Notes: generated by a model not told the origin, from the letters alone. A stretch of 7,952 bases of DNA from Bacteroidota bacterium (GCA_023433265.1 JAEZDR010000076.1:1-7952), one strand, 5' to 3'; positions 1-7,443 are shown, counted from the first letter of the stretch. Numbers and translations are program-made.

Positions 1-119
1 TGTGTCATGTGCTAGTTGTGGGTTGTAGCTTAAAGGGAAGAGATGACGAAGGGGGGCTAGAGGACATGGACGACGGAGAGGACGAAGGCTAATGCCGATA
101 GCATTATCAAACTGTCGTG

Positions 120-1160
120 CTACACAAAAGAAGTATCTGCTTTTATGGATATGCCTAATCCCGGCTGTGCTGATAAACTAACCTTTCCATACTGATAAAC
201 TAATCCCTCAGCAATGTCGCCTGAAAGCAATAACGGGCCATCCATATCCACGTAGTCCAGTTGCGGCAGGAAGTTAGCAATAGCCGCTGAACCTATGCTG
301 CTCTCATTCATGCTGCCCATCATTACTTTCAATCCAAGTTCCCTTGCTTTGCTAATCATTACCCTCGCAGGTGTAATCCCGCTGCACTTGGTAAGCTTGA
401 TATTGATACCATGAAAGTGGTTTACACATTTCGCCACGTCTTCTTCTTCGACGCAACTCTCATCGGCAATGAGTGGGATGGGAGAGAAGTTGTATAGTTG
501 CTTCATGCCTTCCCAATCGTCTTTAGCCAGTGGTTGCTCCACTAGTTCCACTCCCAACTCTGCCAGGCGCGGCAGTAACGTCATTGCCTCTGTAAGCTTC
601 CAGGCACCATTAGCATCTACTCGAATAATAGATTCTGTTTTGCGCCTCAACGTTTCTATGATAGCTATATCATTTGGAGTGCCTAACTTAACTTTATAGA
701 TGGGGTTTGGATTGGCTTCCATTTTTGCCAGCATGGTTTCTATGCTGTCTATTCCAATCGTGTAATTGGTAAGCGGGTTAGCATCAGAGAACGATGTGTT
801 CCAAAGTTGATATAGCGGTTGGCGTTTCATGTTGCCCCAAAGGTCCCAGCCCGCCATGTCGAGAGCGCAGACCAGAAAAGGGTTGTTTGGAAACAGATGA
901 TGCAGGTAGTGCCAGTAGCGTTCAGGGTCGGTAAATGCAAACTTCTCCACCAGTCTACGCTTCTGCTCGGCAGCTTCTACCATGCTATCAACAGAGACAT
1001 TGTAATAGCTGATAGCAGGGGCTTCACCATAACCTCTGAATGGGCCAAGTTCAAGGCACACAATCAAGGAAGGCTGTGTTGTTTTCGTGCCTTTGGAAAT
1101 AGTGAAAGGATATTGAAAAGGCAGGTTGCTTTTATGATAATAAAGCTTCAACGTTCGCAA
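120..1160 (-). CDS. Dipeptide epimerase (L-Ala-D/L-Glu epimerase-like, enolase superfamily)
   Basis: Predicted cytoplasmic enzyme that epimerises the C-terminal residue of dipeptides; in bacteria this usually turns L-Ala-D-Glu from murein into L-Ala-L-Glu. The 346 residues match the family length. Seen in the sequence: the catalytic KxK at K156/K158 (YKVKLG), metal ligands D182 (RVDANG), E208 (VEQP) and D233 (ADES), the opposing lysine at K258 (NIKLTKCSG), the MGSMNES strand and a DMD motif at 305-307. An Asp-x-Asp at this last position is the dipeptide amino-group binding signature in this family, which favours epimerase over muconate cycloisomerase or o-succinylbenzoate synthase. There is no usable ATG: the frame opens with TTG at 1160 or TTG at 1151, the latter giving MKLYYHK, which resembles family N-termini. 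It lies 42 bases after the lipoprotein stop and may be co-transcribed with it. Whether Glu or a hydrophobic residue is preferred cannot be read from sequence. Confidence 0.9.
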   Translation of the reverse strand: MRTLKLYYHKSNLPFQYPFTISKGTKTTQPSLIVCLELGPFRGYGEAPAISYYNVSVDSMVEAAEQKRRLVEKFAFTDPERYWHYLHHLFPNNPFLVCALDMAGWDLWGNMKRQPLYQLWNTSFSDANPLTNYTIGIDSIETMLAKMEANPNPIYKVKLGTPNDIAIIETLRRKTESIIRVDANGAWKLTEAMTLLPRLAELGVELVEQPLAKDDWEGMKQLYNFSPIPLIADESCVEEEDVAKCVNHFHGINIKLTKCSGITPARVMISKARELGLKVMMGSMNESSIGSAAIANFLPQLDYVDMDGPLLLSGDIAEGLVYQYGKVSLSAQPGLGISIKADTSFV

Positions 1161-1202
1161 TTTAAGCTGCCAAGTTAAAGCTGAATTGTGATAGGGTGAT
1201 AT

Positions 1203-2054
1203 TTAGTTGTAGGTAATAAGGTAATTCCTGTTTTCCAGATTCAGCTTTACCAGCTTGCCAGCAGCATTCACTGTGTTTGCCGCCGTTGAGACGTTCGTTC
1301 CTGAATAGGTTTGAGAGGTGAGTATGTTTTTTGAATGGATGCGCCTTGGAGCTTTGTCAAATGTTACCGATGGGCTTGGGAAATCAACAGTGTGATTAAA
1401 GTTGAGTGTGTTTAACGGGTTGTCTACATTGCCGTAAGTGTAGGTATAACTATACGTGAGCCCAGGCCCCAAAGAACTCGTAAGCGTTGATGCAACTATG
1501 TTGTCGTTTTGCACCGTCAGGGTTGTTGTATTGTTATGCGGTTGCCCATTATACTTAGCGTAATCCTTTTGCGTAACCGTATTGGCTCCATAGGTGATAA
1601 ATGTATTTCTCGTAGCTTCTATTGATGTTCCGGGGTTTGAAATACTGTCAGCTACCAGCCGGTTTTGTGCATCATACGCAAGCACGTGGTTAATACCGTT
1701 TTCAGAATAACCAACGGGTGATGGGCTGTTACCATTGTAGCTAAATATTTTCGAGCTTGCAATGGTTGATACAGGCGTTGAGATATTTGGGTAGTCGTAG
1801 GTTATTACTGTATGATAATGTTTTGCAAGCCTTTGTTGTGCATCATAGCCAAAACTGTCGGTGTACAGAGTTATGATCGTATCATTGACGTTACCTGTAA
1901 GTAAAATAACAGAATCACTGTAAGTGATAGACTTAAGTGCGTTAGTATAAGCGGGCGCTGTTGAATTGTTACTGGTATTCTTAGTACAGGAAAACAGGAA
2001 GATGACGAAACCGAAAACAAAAAAGCAGTAGCGCATAAATGTTAGTTTATGCAT
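1203..2054 (-). CDS. YD-repeat-like lipoprotein of unknown function
   Basis: Predicted secreted lipoprotein of 283 residues. A short basic n-region and an aromatic-rich hydrophobic core lead to a lipobox, LFSC, with the lipidated Cys at residue 23, followed by a Ser/Thr/Asn-rich linker. The mature part is rich in Thr, Ser, Tyr and Asn and carries two YD-like units, FGYDAQQRLAKHY and LAYDAQNRLVADS, each of the YDxxxRL form seen in Rhs/YD repeats and in Bacteroidetes lipoproteins with a beta-strand-rich fold. No catalytic motif is visible. I chose ATG 2054; TTG 2078 is in frame upstream but adds a polar lead (KTNSSS) unlike a signal peptide, and ATG 2036 would also leave a workable signal. It has no acidic residues just after the Cys, so it lacks the usual Bacteroidetes surface-export signal and may stay periplasmic. 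The role is unknown. Confidence 0.75.
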   Translation of the reverse strand: MHKLTFMRYCFFVFGFVIFLFSCTKNTSNNSTAPAYTNALKSITYSDSVILLTGNVNDTIITLYTDSFGYDAQQRLAKHYHTVITYDYPNISTPVSTIASSKIFSYNGNSPSPVGYSENGINHVLAYDAQNRLVADSISNPGTSIEATRNTFITYGANTVTQKDYAKYNGQPHNNTTTLTVQNDNIVASTLTSSLGPGLTYSYTYTYGNVDNPLNTLNFNHTVDFPSPSVTFDKAPRRIHSKNILTSQTYSGTNVSTAANTVNAAGKLVKLNLENRNYLITYN

Positions 2055-2099
2055 GAAGCTACTGCTATTTGTTTTCAATTAAAAACCTAAAAAGGAAGT

Positions 2100-2270
2100 T
2101 CAATTACTGTCTTGTCGCTGGCCTGTGCCGGGCACACCTGTGCTTTCGTTATCGCTTTCCGGTATGTCCTGCTGATTATCTTGTTGCTGTTGTCTTCCGC
2201 CTTCTTTCATCTTACGGTTCAGGTCCTGCTGTTGCTGGCTTTCCCTGCCAAGGTTTCTGTTCTTGTCCAT
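2100..2270 (-). CDS. Gln-rich hydrophilic microprotein, 56 residues
   Basis: A small open frame from ATG 2270 to TGA 2100 encoding 56 residues. It begins MDKNRNLGRE and has two four-Gln runs (residues 12-15 and 27-30), Gln-Gln at 33-34, then an acidic Ser/Glu/Asp stretch and a GVPGTG turn near the end. Twelve of 56 residues are Gln; there is no Cys, Trp, Tyr or Phe, no hydrophobic segment and no signal peptide, so it should be soluble and probably disordered. It lies in the same direction as its neighbours, 52 bases after the stop of the 180-residue gene and 45 bases before the lipoprotein start, and accounts for an otherwise empty spacer. I do not recognise a named family. Against it: short length and low complexity. 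For it: clean ATG and strand agreement. Confidence 0.6.
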   Translation of the reverse strand: MDKNRNLGRESQQQQDLNRKMKEGGRQQQQDNQQDIPESDNESTGVPGTGQRQDSN

Positions 2271-2322
2271 AACTCATCTATTTTGAAGTGTTATGGGAGC
2301 AAAAAGCATACTCAAATAAGGG

Positions 2323-2865
2323 CTATTCCTTACCTCCGGCACCTTTGAACTGGTGATGTGTTTCTTTGAAGAGCACATTGAAGGTTGTTAAGGAACCATA
2401 AATGCCGGTAATATATTGCTGAAGATCAAACTTCTCCTCGGGCGTTAACACTTTGTGTGCATTGATCTTTTGCTCTATCAGCCGCAGCTTATCGCGCACC
2501 ATTACAATTTTGTGAAAGAATGTTTCGATGGGAATTTCCTTGTTTTGAAGCGTTTTATCAGCCGGTTGTAAAACAACAGTACCCCGGTGCCATTTGCCTC
2601 CCATCGGAACCATCTGCACCTCGTGTAAGCGCTGGTCCAGGATGTTTTCTAATGCCCTTTCCACGTCGGCAAGGGTAAGGTGGGTGATGCCTCCTGCTTC
2701 GGCATCGGTTTTTTCAATTACCCTTAGCTCATATTCTTTTGCAATGTTGCGCGTTGTGTTCTGCTGTTTAAACCAGATGGTGTAAAAATCGCTACCTGCG
2801 TCTACTATAACACCTCTTCCTAGTGTTGGGTGCTCAATTCTTGATCCTATTCCAAGTTCTTCCAT
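2323..2865 (-). CDS. Hypothetical protein with Tudor/SH3-like N-terminal domain
   Basis: A 180-residue cytoplasmic protein without signal peptide or membrane segment. Residues 6-50 (GSRIEHPTLGRGVIVDAGSD, then a strand YTIWFKQ and YELRVI) resemble the small Tudor/SH3-like beta barrel at the C-terminus of UvrD/PcrA helicases and in CarD-type proteins, a fold often used to contact RNA polymerase or nucleic acid. Residues 65-85 look helical. A strand segment near 90-112 (GGKWHRGTVVLQPAD) leads into a helical C-terminus (115-170) with many charged residues. The name of the family is not known to me. Its ATG 2865 lies 11 bases after the stop of the ATP-grasp-like gene, so the two are almost certainly one transcription unit. 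A role linked to that enzyme is inference. Confidence 0.8.
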   Translation of the reverse strand: MEELGIGSRIEHPTLGRGVIVDAGSDFYTIWFKQQNTTRNIAKEYELRVIEKTDAEAGGITHLTLADVERALENILDQRLHEVQMVPMGGKWHRGTVVLQPADKTLQNKEIPIETFFHKIVMVRDKLRLIEQKINAHKVLTPEEKFDLQQYITGIYGSLTTFNVLFKETHHQFKGAGGKE

Positions 2866-2876
2866 ATACGTTGATG

Positions 2877-4079
2877 TTATGATTGTTCAAAAAAAGCGAT
2901 GCTGCCTCCAACCCATGTTTTGTCTTTGTTGTACCGTACGCCCACCATTTTTCCCTTGCTGAGTCTTGCGAGGTTGTTGGTGGCTACCGGGCGGAGGTCA
3001 CCTTCCTTCCAGAAATAGAAGATGCGGATTTCTGCTTTTGCCGGGCCATCGGGGGTTTCAATAACATCAGCATACTGCACCTTCCGCTGAAGAATCCAGT
3101 TGCCTGGATCTGTTATCTGATCAATGTCTTCTTTAGTCACGTCGATGATTACACCCTGCCCAGCAAAGGAAAACAAAGGTTTTAATACATAGTTCTCAAG
3201 GTCGGCAGGCAGGGCATGAGAAATGTCTTTAATGAAGTGGGTTTCCGGTACATAAGGATGGTGCAGGTAAGGCAGCGTGTACTTGCTTATCCTAAAAAAC
3301 CAGTTAGGATGTGGTATCCATTCTACATCAAGGTCTTCGAAAAAAAGCCGGCCTTTGGTACGCACAGGCTCGTCTTGCTGCTGGAGCTCATCGAAGATGA
3401 GGCGATTGTAAATACGTTCTATCCTTGTCTTCTTACCATTGAGCATATAGAAAAGCTGTTTGCCCTCTTGTATGAGGTGGGTGAGACAAACTGTTTCTAT
3501 GCCGATGAATTCTTGAGTATAAAGAAAGTCGATCCGGGTTTTCTGTTTGGCGGGAAATATTTCCAATAGCACTACATTGGCAGGATCGCTTTTACCAATA
3601 ATGATTTCTTTCAAAAGAGACAGGTAGCTTTCTTCGGTAAAGCCATTTAAATAATTGCTGTAATTGCCGGGAATATTGAACAGTTGTTTTGCCACCTGCC
3701 CCTGCCGGGCTTCGTAGCAAAACAAACTCGGGAAACCCTGCATTTCTATCAGTTGGGGCTCAAGCTCGCCTTTACTGTTTTTGCAAATTCCGAAGTCGAA
3801 GGCAATGAACTGGCAGTGCTTTTCATCACCCGGTACAAATAAATCATCAGGTATGGCTTTGCGGGTCAACTGTTTAAAGTTGGTTCCGGTGATTACATCA
3901 ACAATGCTTTCGCATGCTGACAACATTTTACCTGTGAAGTCCGCTGGTACAAATACCGGCGTTTCTGCTACTCTAAACTCTATCTCGCCTTCGTACTTAC
4001 TTTCAAGGGCTGTTACATAGTCATTGTATTTCGCAGGGCTAAATGCATCATTAAATGACTGGCGTATCTGTTTCACCAT
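2877..4079 (-). CDS. ATP-grasp-like protein of unknown substrate
   Basis: A 400-residue soluble protein, ATG at 4079. The C-terminal half has an ATP-grasp pattern: the lysine strand YVLKP (K300), a glycine-rich loop FSFAGQGV (303-310), the hinge strand NWILQRKV (327-334), then AEIRIFYFW (349-357, E350 and R352) and NNLARLSKG (368-376), where acidic and Asn residues would bind Mg-ATP. The N-terminal half includes the segment EPQLIEMQGFPSLFCYEARQ (107-126) and IYNRLIFDEL (223-232). ATP-grasp enzymes join a carboxylate, through an acyl phosphate, to an amine or thiol; the substrate here is not identifiable. Some resemblance to glutathionylspermidine-synthase-type or peptide-ligase ATP-grasp proteins is possible but not shown. 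It overlaps nothing, is followed after 11 bases by the Tudor-like gene, and is preceded by a 78-base spacer containing a perfect inverted repeat. Confidence 0.8.
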   Translation of the reverse strand: MVKQIRQSFNDAFSPAKYNDYVTALESKYEGEIEFRVAETPVFVPADFTGKMLSACESIVDVITGTNFKQLTRKAIPDDLFVPGDEKHCQFIAFDFGICKNSKGELEPQLIEMQGFPSLFCYEARQGQVAKQLFNIPGNYSNYLNGFTEESYLSLLKEIIIGKSDPANVVLLEIFPAKQKTRIDFLYTQEFIGIETVCLTHLIQEGKQLFYMLNGKKTRIERIYNRLIFDELQQQDEPVRTKGRLFFEDLDVEWIPHPNWFFRISKYTLPYLHHPYVPETHFIKDISHALPADLENYVLKPLFSFAGQGVIIDVTKEDIDQITDPGNWILQRKVQYADVIETPDGPAKAEIRIFYFWKEGDLRPVATNNLARLSKGKMVGVRYNKDKTWVGGSIAFFEQS

Positions 4080-4118
4080 ATTGCAACGTCTTTGTGTTTA
4101 ACAACTGCAATATAACAA

Positions 4119-4136
4119 GAACAGTGACACCTGTTC
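4119..4136. repeat. Perfect 6-bp inverted repeat in spacer before the ATP-grasp-like gene
   Basis: GAACAG and CTGTTC are separated by six bases, in the 78-base spacer between the small lipoprotein stop and the ATP-grasp-like start, about 40 bases before that ATG. On the minus strand it is followed by TTGTTATATT, a poor T-tract. It could be a weak terminator for the lipoprotein gene or a repressor operator for the ATP-grasp-like operon; the sequence does not decide between them. Confidence 0.3.
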
Positions 4137-4157
4137 AGCGCTAATGGTCTTATATAC

Positions 4158-4403
4158 TTAACGGGAAACGATGATAGGCATTTTTGACCCAAGGTTATAC
4201 TGCAACTTCAGGTTAGTGTATGTTACATACTCCACGTTGTTATAGGGGCACTTCCAGGTAAGCTTTTGCTGGTTATCCGGGTACCTGTAAATAGTGTCAA
4301 TCCTTATTAGTTCTGCGTCTATGATCTGGCCTTGCAAATTCCTTTCAGCAAAACAGCTACTCAAGCCCACTAACGTTGCTAAGCACACAATAAACATTTT
4401 CAT
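4158..4403 (-). CDS. Small lipoprotein of unknown function
   Basis: An 81-residue predicted lipoprotein. It starts at ATG 4403 (a second in-frame ATG at 4397 would shorten it by two residues). MKMFIVCLATLVGLSSC is a textbook type II signal peptide with lipobox LSSC and lipidated Cys17, leaving a mature domain of 65 residues. That domain is polar with strand-like segments (QGQIIDAELIRIDTIYRY, VEYVTYTNLKLQYNLG) and includes one further Cys at about residue 52. No family recognised. It stands between dnaG (171 bases upstream) and the ATP-grasp-like gene (78 bases downstream), so it may be transcribed on its own. The signal peptide is good evidence that it is a real gene. Confidence 0.7.
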   Translation of the reverse strand: MKMFIVCLATLVGLSSCFAERNLQGQIIDAELIRIDTIYRYPDNQQKLTWKCPYNNVEYVTYTNLKLQYNLGSKMPIIVSR

Positions 4404-4487
4404 CTCTGAGTAAATTTATAGGATCGACAATTGAGAGGACTTCTCTTGGAGTTGTTGCAACCCTTTGTGAAGCCTATGCCATTAGCC

Positions 4488-4574
4488 TCAAACTGCGTTC
4501 CAGAACCTGTGTTTACCGGCTTTGCCCTCGTATTTGTTATACACGTCGTTGTTGCGGGTAATGATAAATTTGTT
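4488..4574 (-). other. In-frame open extension directly after the dnaG stop codon
   Basis: After the TAG of dnaG (4575-4577), the same frame stays open for 28 codons, reading NKFIITRNNDVYNKYEGKAG and then KHRFWNAV before TGA at 4488-4490. Its charged and aromatic composition looks coding-like, but it has no ATG/GTG/TTG start. A second block of 21 sense codons follows in the same frame after TGA, GGC, TAA, ending at TAA 4416-4418. It could be a degraded gene remnant, stop-codon readthrough, or chance. Confidence 0.25.
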
Positions 4575-6491
4575 CTACTTAAGTATAACGGTACCGAGGT
4601 TTTTGGTAACCTCCACTTCAATCTCCTTGAGCCGGCAATAGACTTTTAATAGCCGGGTGAGCTCGTCCGGGTTTTTGGACTCCTGTATTTCCTTTTGGTT
4701 CTGCTCAAACATCTTCTTAATCTTCCGAAGTTTAAAATAGCTGATGCTTTTAAAGGCATCCTGCCTGGAAGTGTCCCTGTTAAGGATATTCATGTTTTCC
4801 AACACTTCATCCCATTTATGGCTTAATTCATAGGGCGCCATGGTGAGGTTCGCAATCAAACCTCGTATCTCAGGATCTTCATGGTAAGCAAGTGTTTTAC
4901 CGTCTGGTTCGTTACCATTAACGTATTGGTGATGATAGAGCGTGTACAACTTGTCGTACTGTGGGTTGTCAAAGCTGAAATCTTCCAGTTCGCTGAAGAT
5001 GAAATCAGCAATGGTGTGGTCTTCGTCCCAGGGTTTGAGGCCATATTCTACCAGCACCCTCATTACGTTCCGCTCGTGCTGCTCATCGTTGGCAGTGAAT
5101 ATTTCATCCTCGTAAACCAGTTTGTTGCTCAGGGTGGCCTGCTCCTGTTGTTGAAGCGCTTTCTGCTCGTCCTTGGTAACCTTGTCGCGCTTGTACTTAT
5201 TTACAAGATTTACCAGGGCTGCTTCATCTATTTTTAGCAAGGCGGCGGACTGCTTTGTATATTCCTGCTGTTTAATGAAGTCCTCCGGCTTGTTGATCTT
5301 GCTGAGCGATTCTGCGATGTGGTTAACCACTTCGCTCTTTTTGCTAACATCGTCGCCGGCATCCTTCAGCATAACCTCCAACTGGAAAAGGATGAAGTCC
5401 TTGCGCGTACTCCTTAAAAATTCTTTGAAAGCTTTGGCGCCAACTTTATTTACATAGCTATCCGGGTCCTCGTTGTTAGGAATGAGCACCACCTTCACAT
5501 TCAGGCCCTCTTCCAAGGCCATATCAAGGCCACGCAACGCTGCTTTTACACCTGCAGCATCGCCGTCATATAGAATAGTAAGGTTGTTTGTGTATTTGTG
5601 TATCAACCTTAACTGGTCGATTGTGAGAGAGGTGCCTCCGCTGGCTACTACGTTTTCTATACCGGCCTGGTGTAGACTGGTAACATCGGTATAGCCTTCC
5701 ACAAGCAAACATTCGTTCTCCTTGTCAATAGTGTGACGGGCGAAGTAGCTGCCGTATAGTATTTTACTCTTAACGTAGATGTCATTCTCAGGGGTATTGA
5801 TATACTTGGGGGCTTTATCGGCCTTTCCAATCACCCTTGCTCCAAATCCGATTATCTTACCTGTAATACCATGTATCGGGAAGATGATGCGGCCGCGGTA
5901 GTTATCAAATAACTCTCCATTGCGATCTATTACCAGCCCGCTTTTTACCAGGAGCTCTTTATTGAACTGTTGTGCTAATGCAGCGGTGGCAAATGCTTTG
6001 CCGCCGGCCGGGCAGTAGCCAACCTGGAACTTGCTAATAATAGCATCATTAAACCCCCGTTCTTCAAGGTAGCTCAAGGCAACAGCTTTTCCTTCTTCGC
6101 TTTCTAATAACTGCTGGCTAAAGAATTTTTGTGCAAAGTTGTTGATGATGTAAAGGCTGTCGGCTTGTAGCTGCTGCTGCCTTACCTCATCACTCACCAC
6201 TGTTTCTTCAATCTCTACGTTATAGCGGTGAGCCAGCCAGCGCAAAGCTTCAACATAGCTTTGCTTTTCATGCTCCATTAAAAAGCTTATAGTATTACCG
6301 CTTTTGCCGCAGCCGAAACACTTATAGATCTCTTTGGTAGGAGAAACAGTAAAGGAGGGTGTTTTTTCGTTATGAAAAGGGCAGTTGCCGAGGTAGTTAG
6401 CACCGCGTTTCTTCAGCTTGACGAAGTCGCCTATCACATCGATAATATCAATGCGACTGGTAATTTGCTGAATAGTTTGCGGACTGATCAT
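4575..6491 (-). CDS. dnaG: DNA primase DnaG
   Basis: The replicative primase, which synthesises RNA primers for the lagging strand with the DnaB helicase. The 638 residues are typical. Residues 1-100 form the CHC2 zinc-binding domain, with C37, H40, C58 and C61 (NCPFHNEKTPSF and YKCFGCGKSG) as ligands. The RNA-polymerase-like core includes the basic motif FDNYRGRIIFPI (195-206). The TOPRIM domain carries E265 in LLVEGYTD, and D309 and D311 in LYDGDAAG, with the later acidic cluster NNEDPDSYV (339-347) completing metal binding. The C-terminal third is charged and helical, as expected of the helicase-binding domain, which is poorly conserved. The ATG at 6491 places MISPQTIQQI at the start, as in other DnaGs. 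It sits 70 bases after the DUF72 gene, and in this window is not next to rpsU or rpoD as in the enterobacterial macromolecular synthesis operon. Confidence 0.97.
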   Translation of the reverse strand: MISPQTIQQITSRIDIIDVIGDFVKLKKRGANYLGNCPFHNEKTPSFTVSPTKEIYKCFGCGKSGNTISFLMEHEKQSYVEALRWLAHRYNVEIEETVVSDEVRQQQLQADSLYIINNFAQKFFSQQLLESEEGKAVALSYLEERGFNDAIISKFQVGYCPAGGKAFATAALAQQFNKELLVKSGLVIDRNGELFDNYRGRIIFPIHGITGKIIGFGARVIGKADKAPKYINTPENDIYVKSKILYGSYFARHTIDKENECLLVEGYTDVTSLHQAGIENVVASGGTSLTIDQLRLIHKYTNNLTILYDGDAAGVKAALRGLDMALEEGLNVKVVLIPNNEDPDSYVNKVGAKAFKEFLRSTRKDFILFQLEVMLKDAGDDVSKKSEVVNHIAESLSKINKPEDFIKQQEYTKQSAALLKIDEAALVNLVNKYKRDKVTKDEQKALQQQEQATLSNKLVYEDEIFTANDEQHERNVMRVLVEYGLKPWDEDHTIADFIFSELEDFSFDNPQYDKLYTLYHHQYVNGNEPDGKTLAYHEDPEIRGLIANLTMAPYELSHKWDEVLENMNILNRDTSRQDAFKSISYFKLRKIKKMFEQNQKEIQESKNPDELTRLLKVYCRLKEIEVEVTKNLGTVILK

Positions 6492-6561
6492 TGCATGCGA
6501 ATATCGTAGTTAAGCAGGGATAATGAAATACTAATTAAAAGCTATTCGTTCCTTGTTCATC

Positions 6562-7443
6562 CTATACAAAATAGGGAAGGGGGATTTGTAGATTGCATTT
6601 TTTATTGAGTAATTCTGCCATGTAAATGGAAAGCTCGGGCGAGGTGGCTTCATCGTGCATGTGCATAAAGAAATACACTTCTTCGAGTCCCTGGCTCAGC
6701 CACAGGTTAATGCGCTTTGCCCATTCATCGCATCTAGAGAAGTCGGTGGGGTGCAGGCTGTTACCAACAAACCTGATAAACGCCCGCTTTGTAGTGAGGT
6801 ACATGTGCGTGCAATCTCTGCGGCCTGCAGTATCCGTTATCACCGTTCCGATGCCTAATTGTTTCAGGCGGCCGAATAATGCTTCTGCCTTGCCATTGCG
6901 GTACCATTCGGGATGCCTGAGTTCAATAAAGAACTGAAGATCCTTTGGAAGGGTTTGCAGGTAAGACAGGAGTTCATCTTCACGGGAAGGACCAAATTTG
7001 TCGCCCATCTGTAGGAAAATGGGACCTAGCTTATCACCAAATGCGAGGATTCCTTCAAGGAATTTGTCGGTCTGGAACTCTTTTGCTGTTAGCTTCCCGA
7101 AATGGCTGATGTTCTTTGCTACCTTGGGAGCGAACTTGAAACCTCCAGGTACCTGCGCAGCCCATTTAGCAATGGTGGCAGCATCATAAATCTTATAATG
7201 CGTGGCGTTCATTTCAATGGAATTGTACTGTTGAACGTAGTGTTCGAGGAATCGCTTTTCGCTGGTAGGCCTGGGATAGATTTTACCTACCCATTCTTTT
7301 CTTCCCCACTTAGCACAGCCGAACAAACAAACAGGATTGGCTACCCTGCTACCGTTTAACACCAACTTGTTGAAGGCCGGTTCAGGGGGAAGTTTGAGTT
7401 TTGTAGCGGTAAGTTCTGCCTCCGGTAAACGTCCAAATTCCAT
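6562..7443 (-). CDS. DUF72 (YecE-like) TIM-barrel protein
   Basis: A 293-residue soluble protein of the DUF72 family, a TIM-barrel fold of unknown biochemical function. Typical DUF72 landmarks are visible: FGCAKWGRKEW, corresponding to the G-x-x-x-W-x-x-x-x-W entry strand, KIYPRPTSEKRFLEHYVQQY, IEMNATHYK, then GGFKFAPKVAKNISH, FLQMGDKFGPS, FFIELRHPEWY (the family's E-x-R-H-x-x-W motif), VITDTAG and VYFFMHMHDEATSP near the end. About 40 residues before the barrel are an N-terminal lead that I have seen in Bacteroidetes members. The start is ATG 7443 (MEFGRLPE); an upstream TTG in frame at 7449 adds only two residues. It lies 61 bases after the phosphopantetheinyl transferase stop and 70 bases before dnaG. 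Neither neighbour explains its role. Confidence 0.9.
   Translation of the reverse strand: MEFGRLPEAELTATKLKLPPEPAFNKLVLNGSRVANPVCLFGCAKWGRKEWVGKIYPRPTSEKRFLEHYVQQYNSIEMNATHYKIYDAATIAKWAAQVPGGFKFAPKVAKNISHFGKLTAKEFQTDKFLEGILAFGDKLGPIFLQMGDKFGPSREDELLSYLQTLPKDLQFFIELRHPEWYRNGKAEALFGRLKQLGIGTVITDTAGRRDCTHMYLTTKRAFIRFVGNSLHPTDFSRCDEWAKRINLWLSQGLEEVYFFMHMHDEATSPELSIYMAELLNKKCNLQIPLPYFV

Noticed and set aside
90..106. TAATGC-N5-GCATTA hairpin just after the epimerase stop, as a terminator
   Set aside because: The stem is only six pairs and AT-rich, and no T-tract follows on the minus strand (GCCTTCGTCC). I see no other feature in bases 1-119 beyond two copies of GACGAAGG at 45-52 and 81-88.
2076..2078. 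Apparent TTG start of the YD-like lipoprotein
   Set aside because: It places a polar lead ahead of the signal peptide; ATG 2054 gives a normal lipoprotein signal.
2125..2135. GTGCC-G-GGCAC dyad near the microprotein 3' end, as a terminator
   Set aside because: It lies inside the reading frame, has no adequate loop and is not followed by a T-tract.
2594..2785. Plus-strand open frames opposite the minus-strand genes throughout the window
   Set aside because: They are antisense shadows with Ser/Cys/Arg-rich translations and no domains, while the minus-strand frames carry clear family motifs.
4400..4621. A 73-codon minus-strand open frame overlapping the dnaG 3' end and touching the small lipoprotein start by ATGA
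   Set aside because: It begins inside dnaG in another frame, its translation is Thr/Ser/Asn-rich with no domain or signal, and the dnaG-frame reading of the same DNA looks more coding-like.
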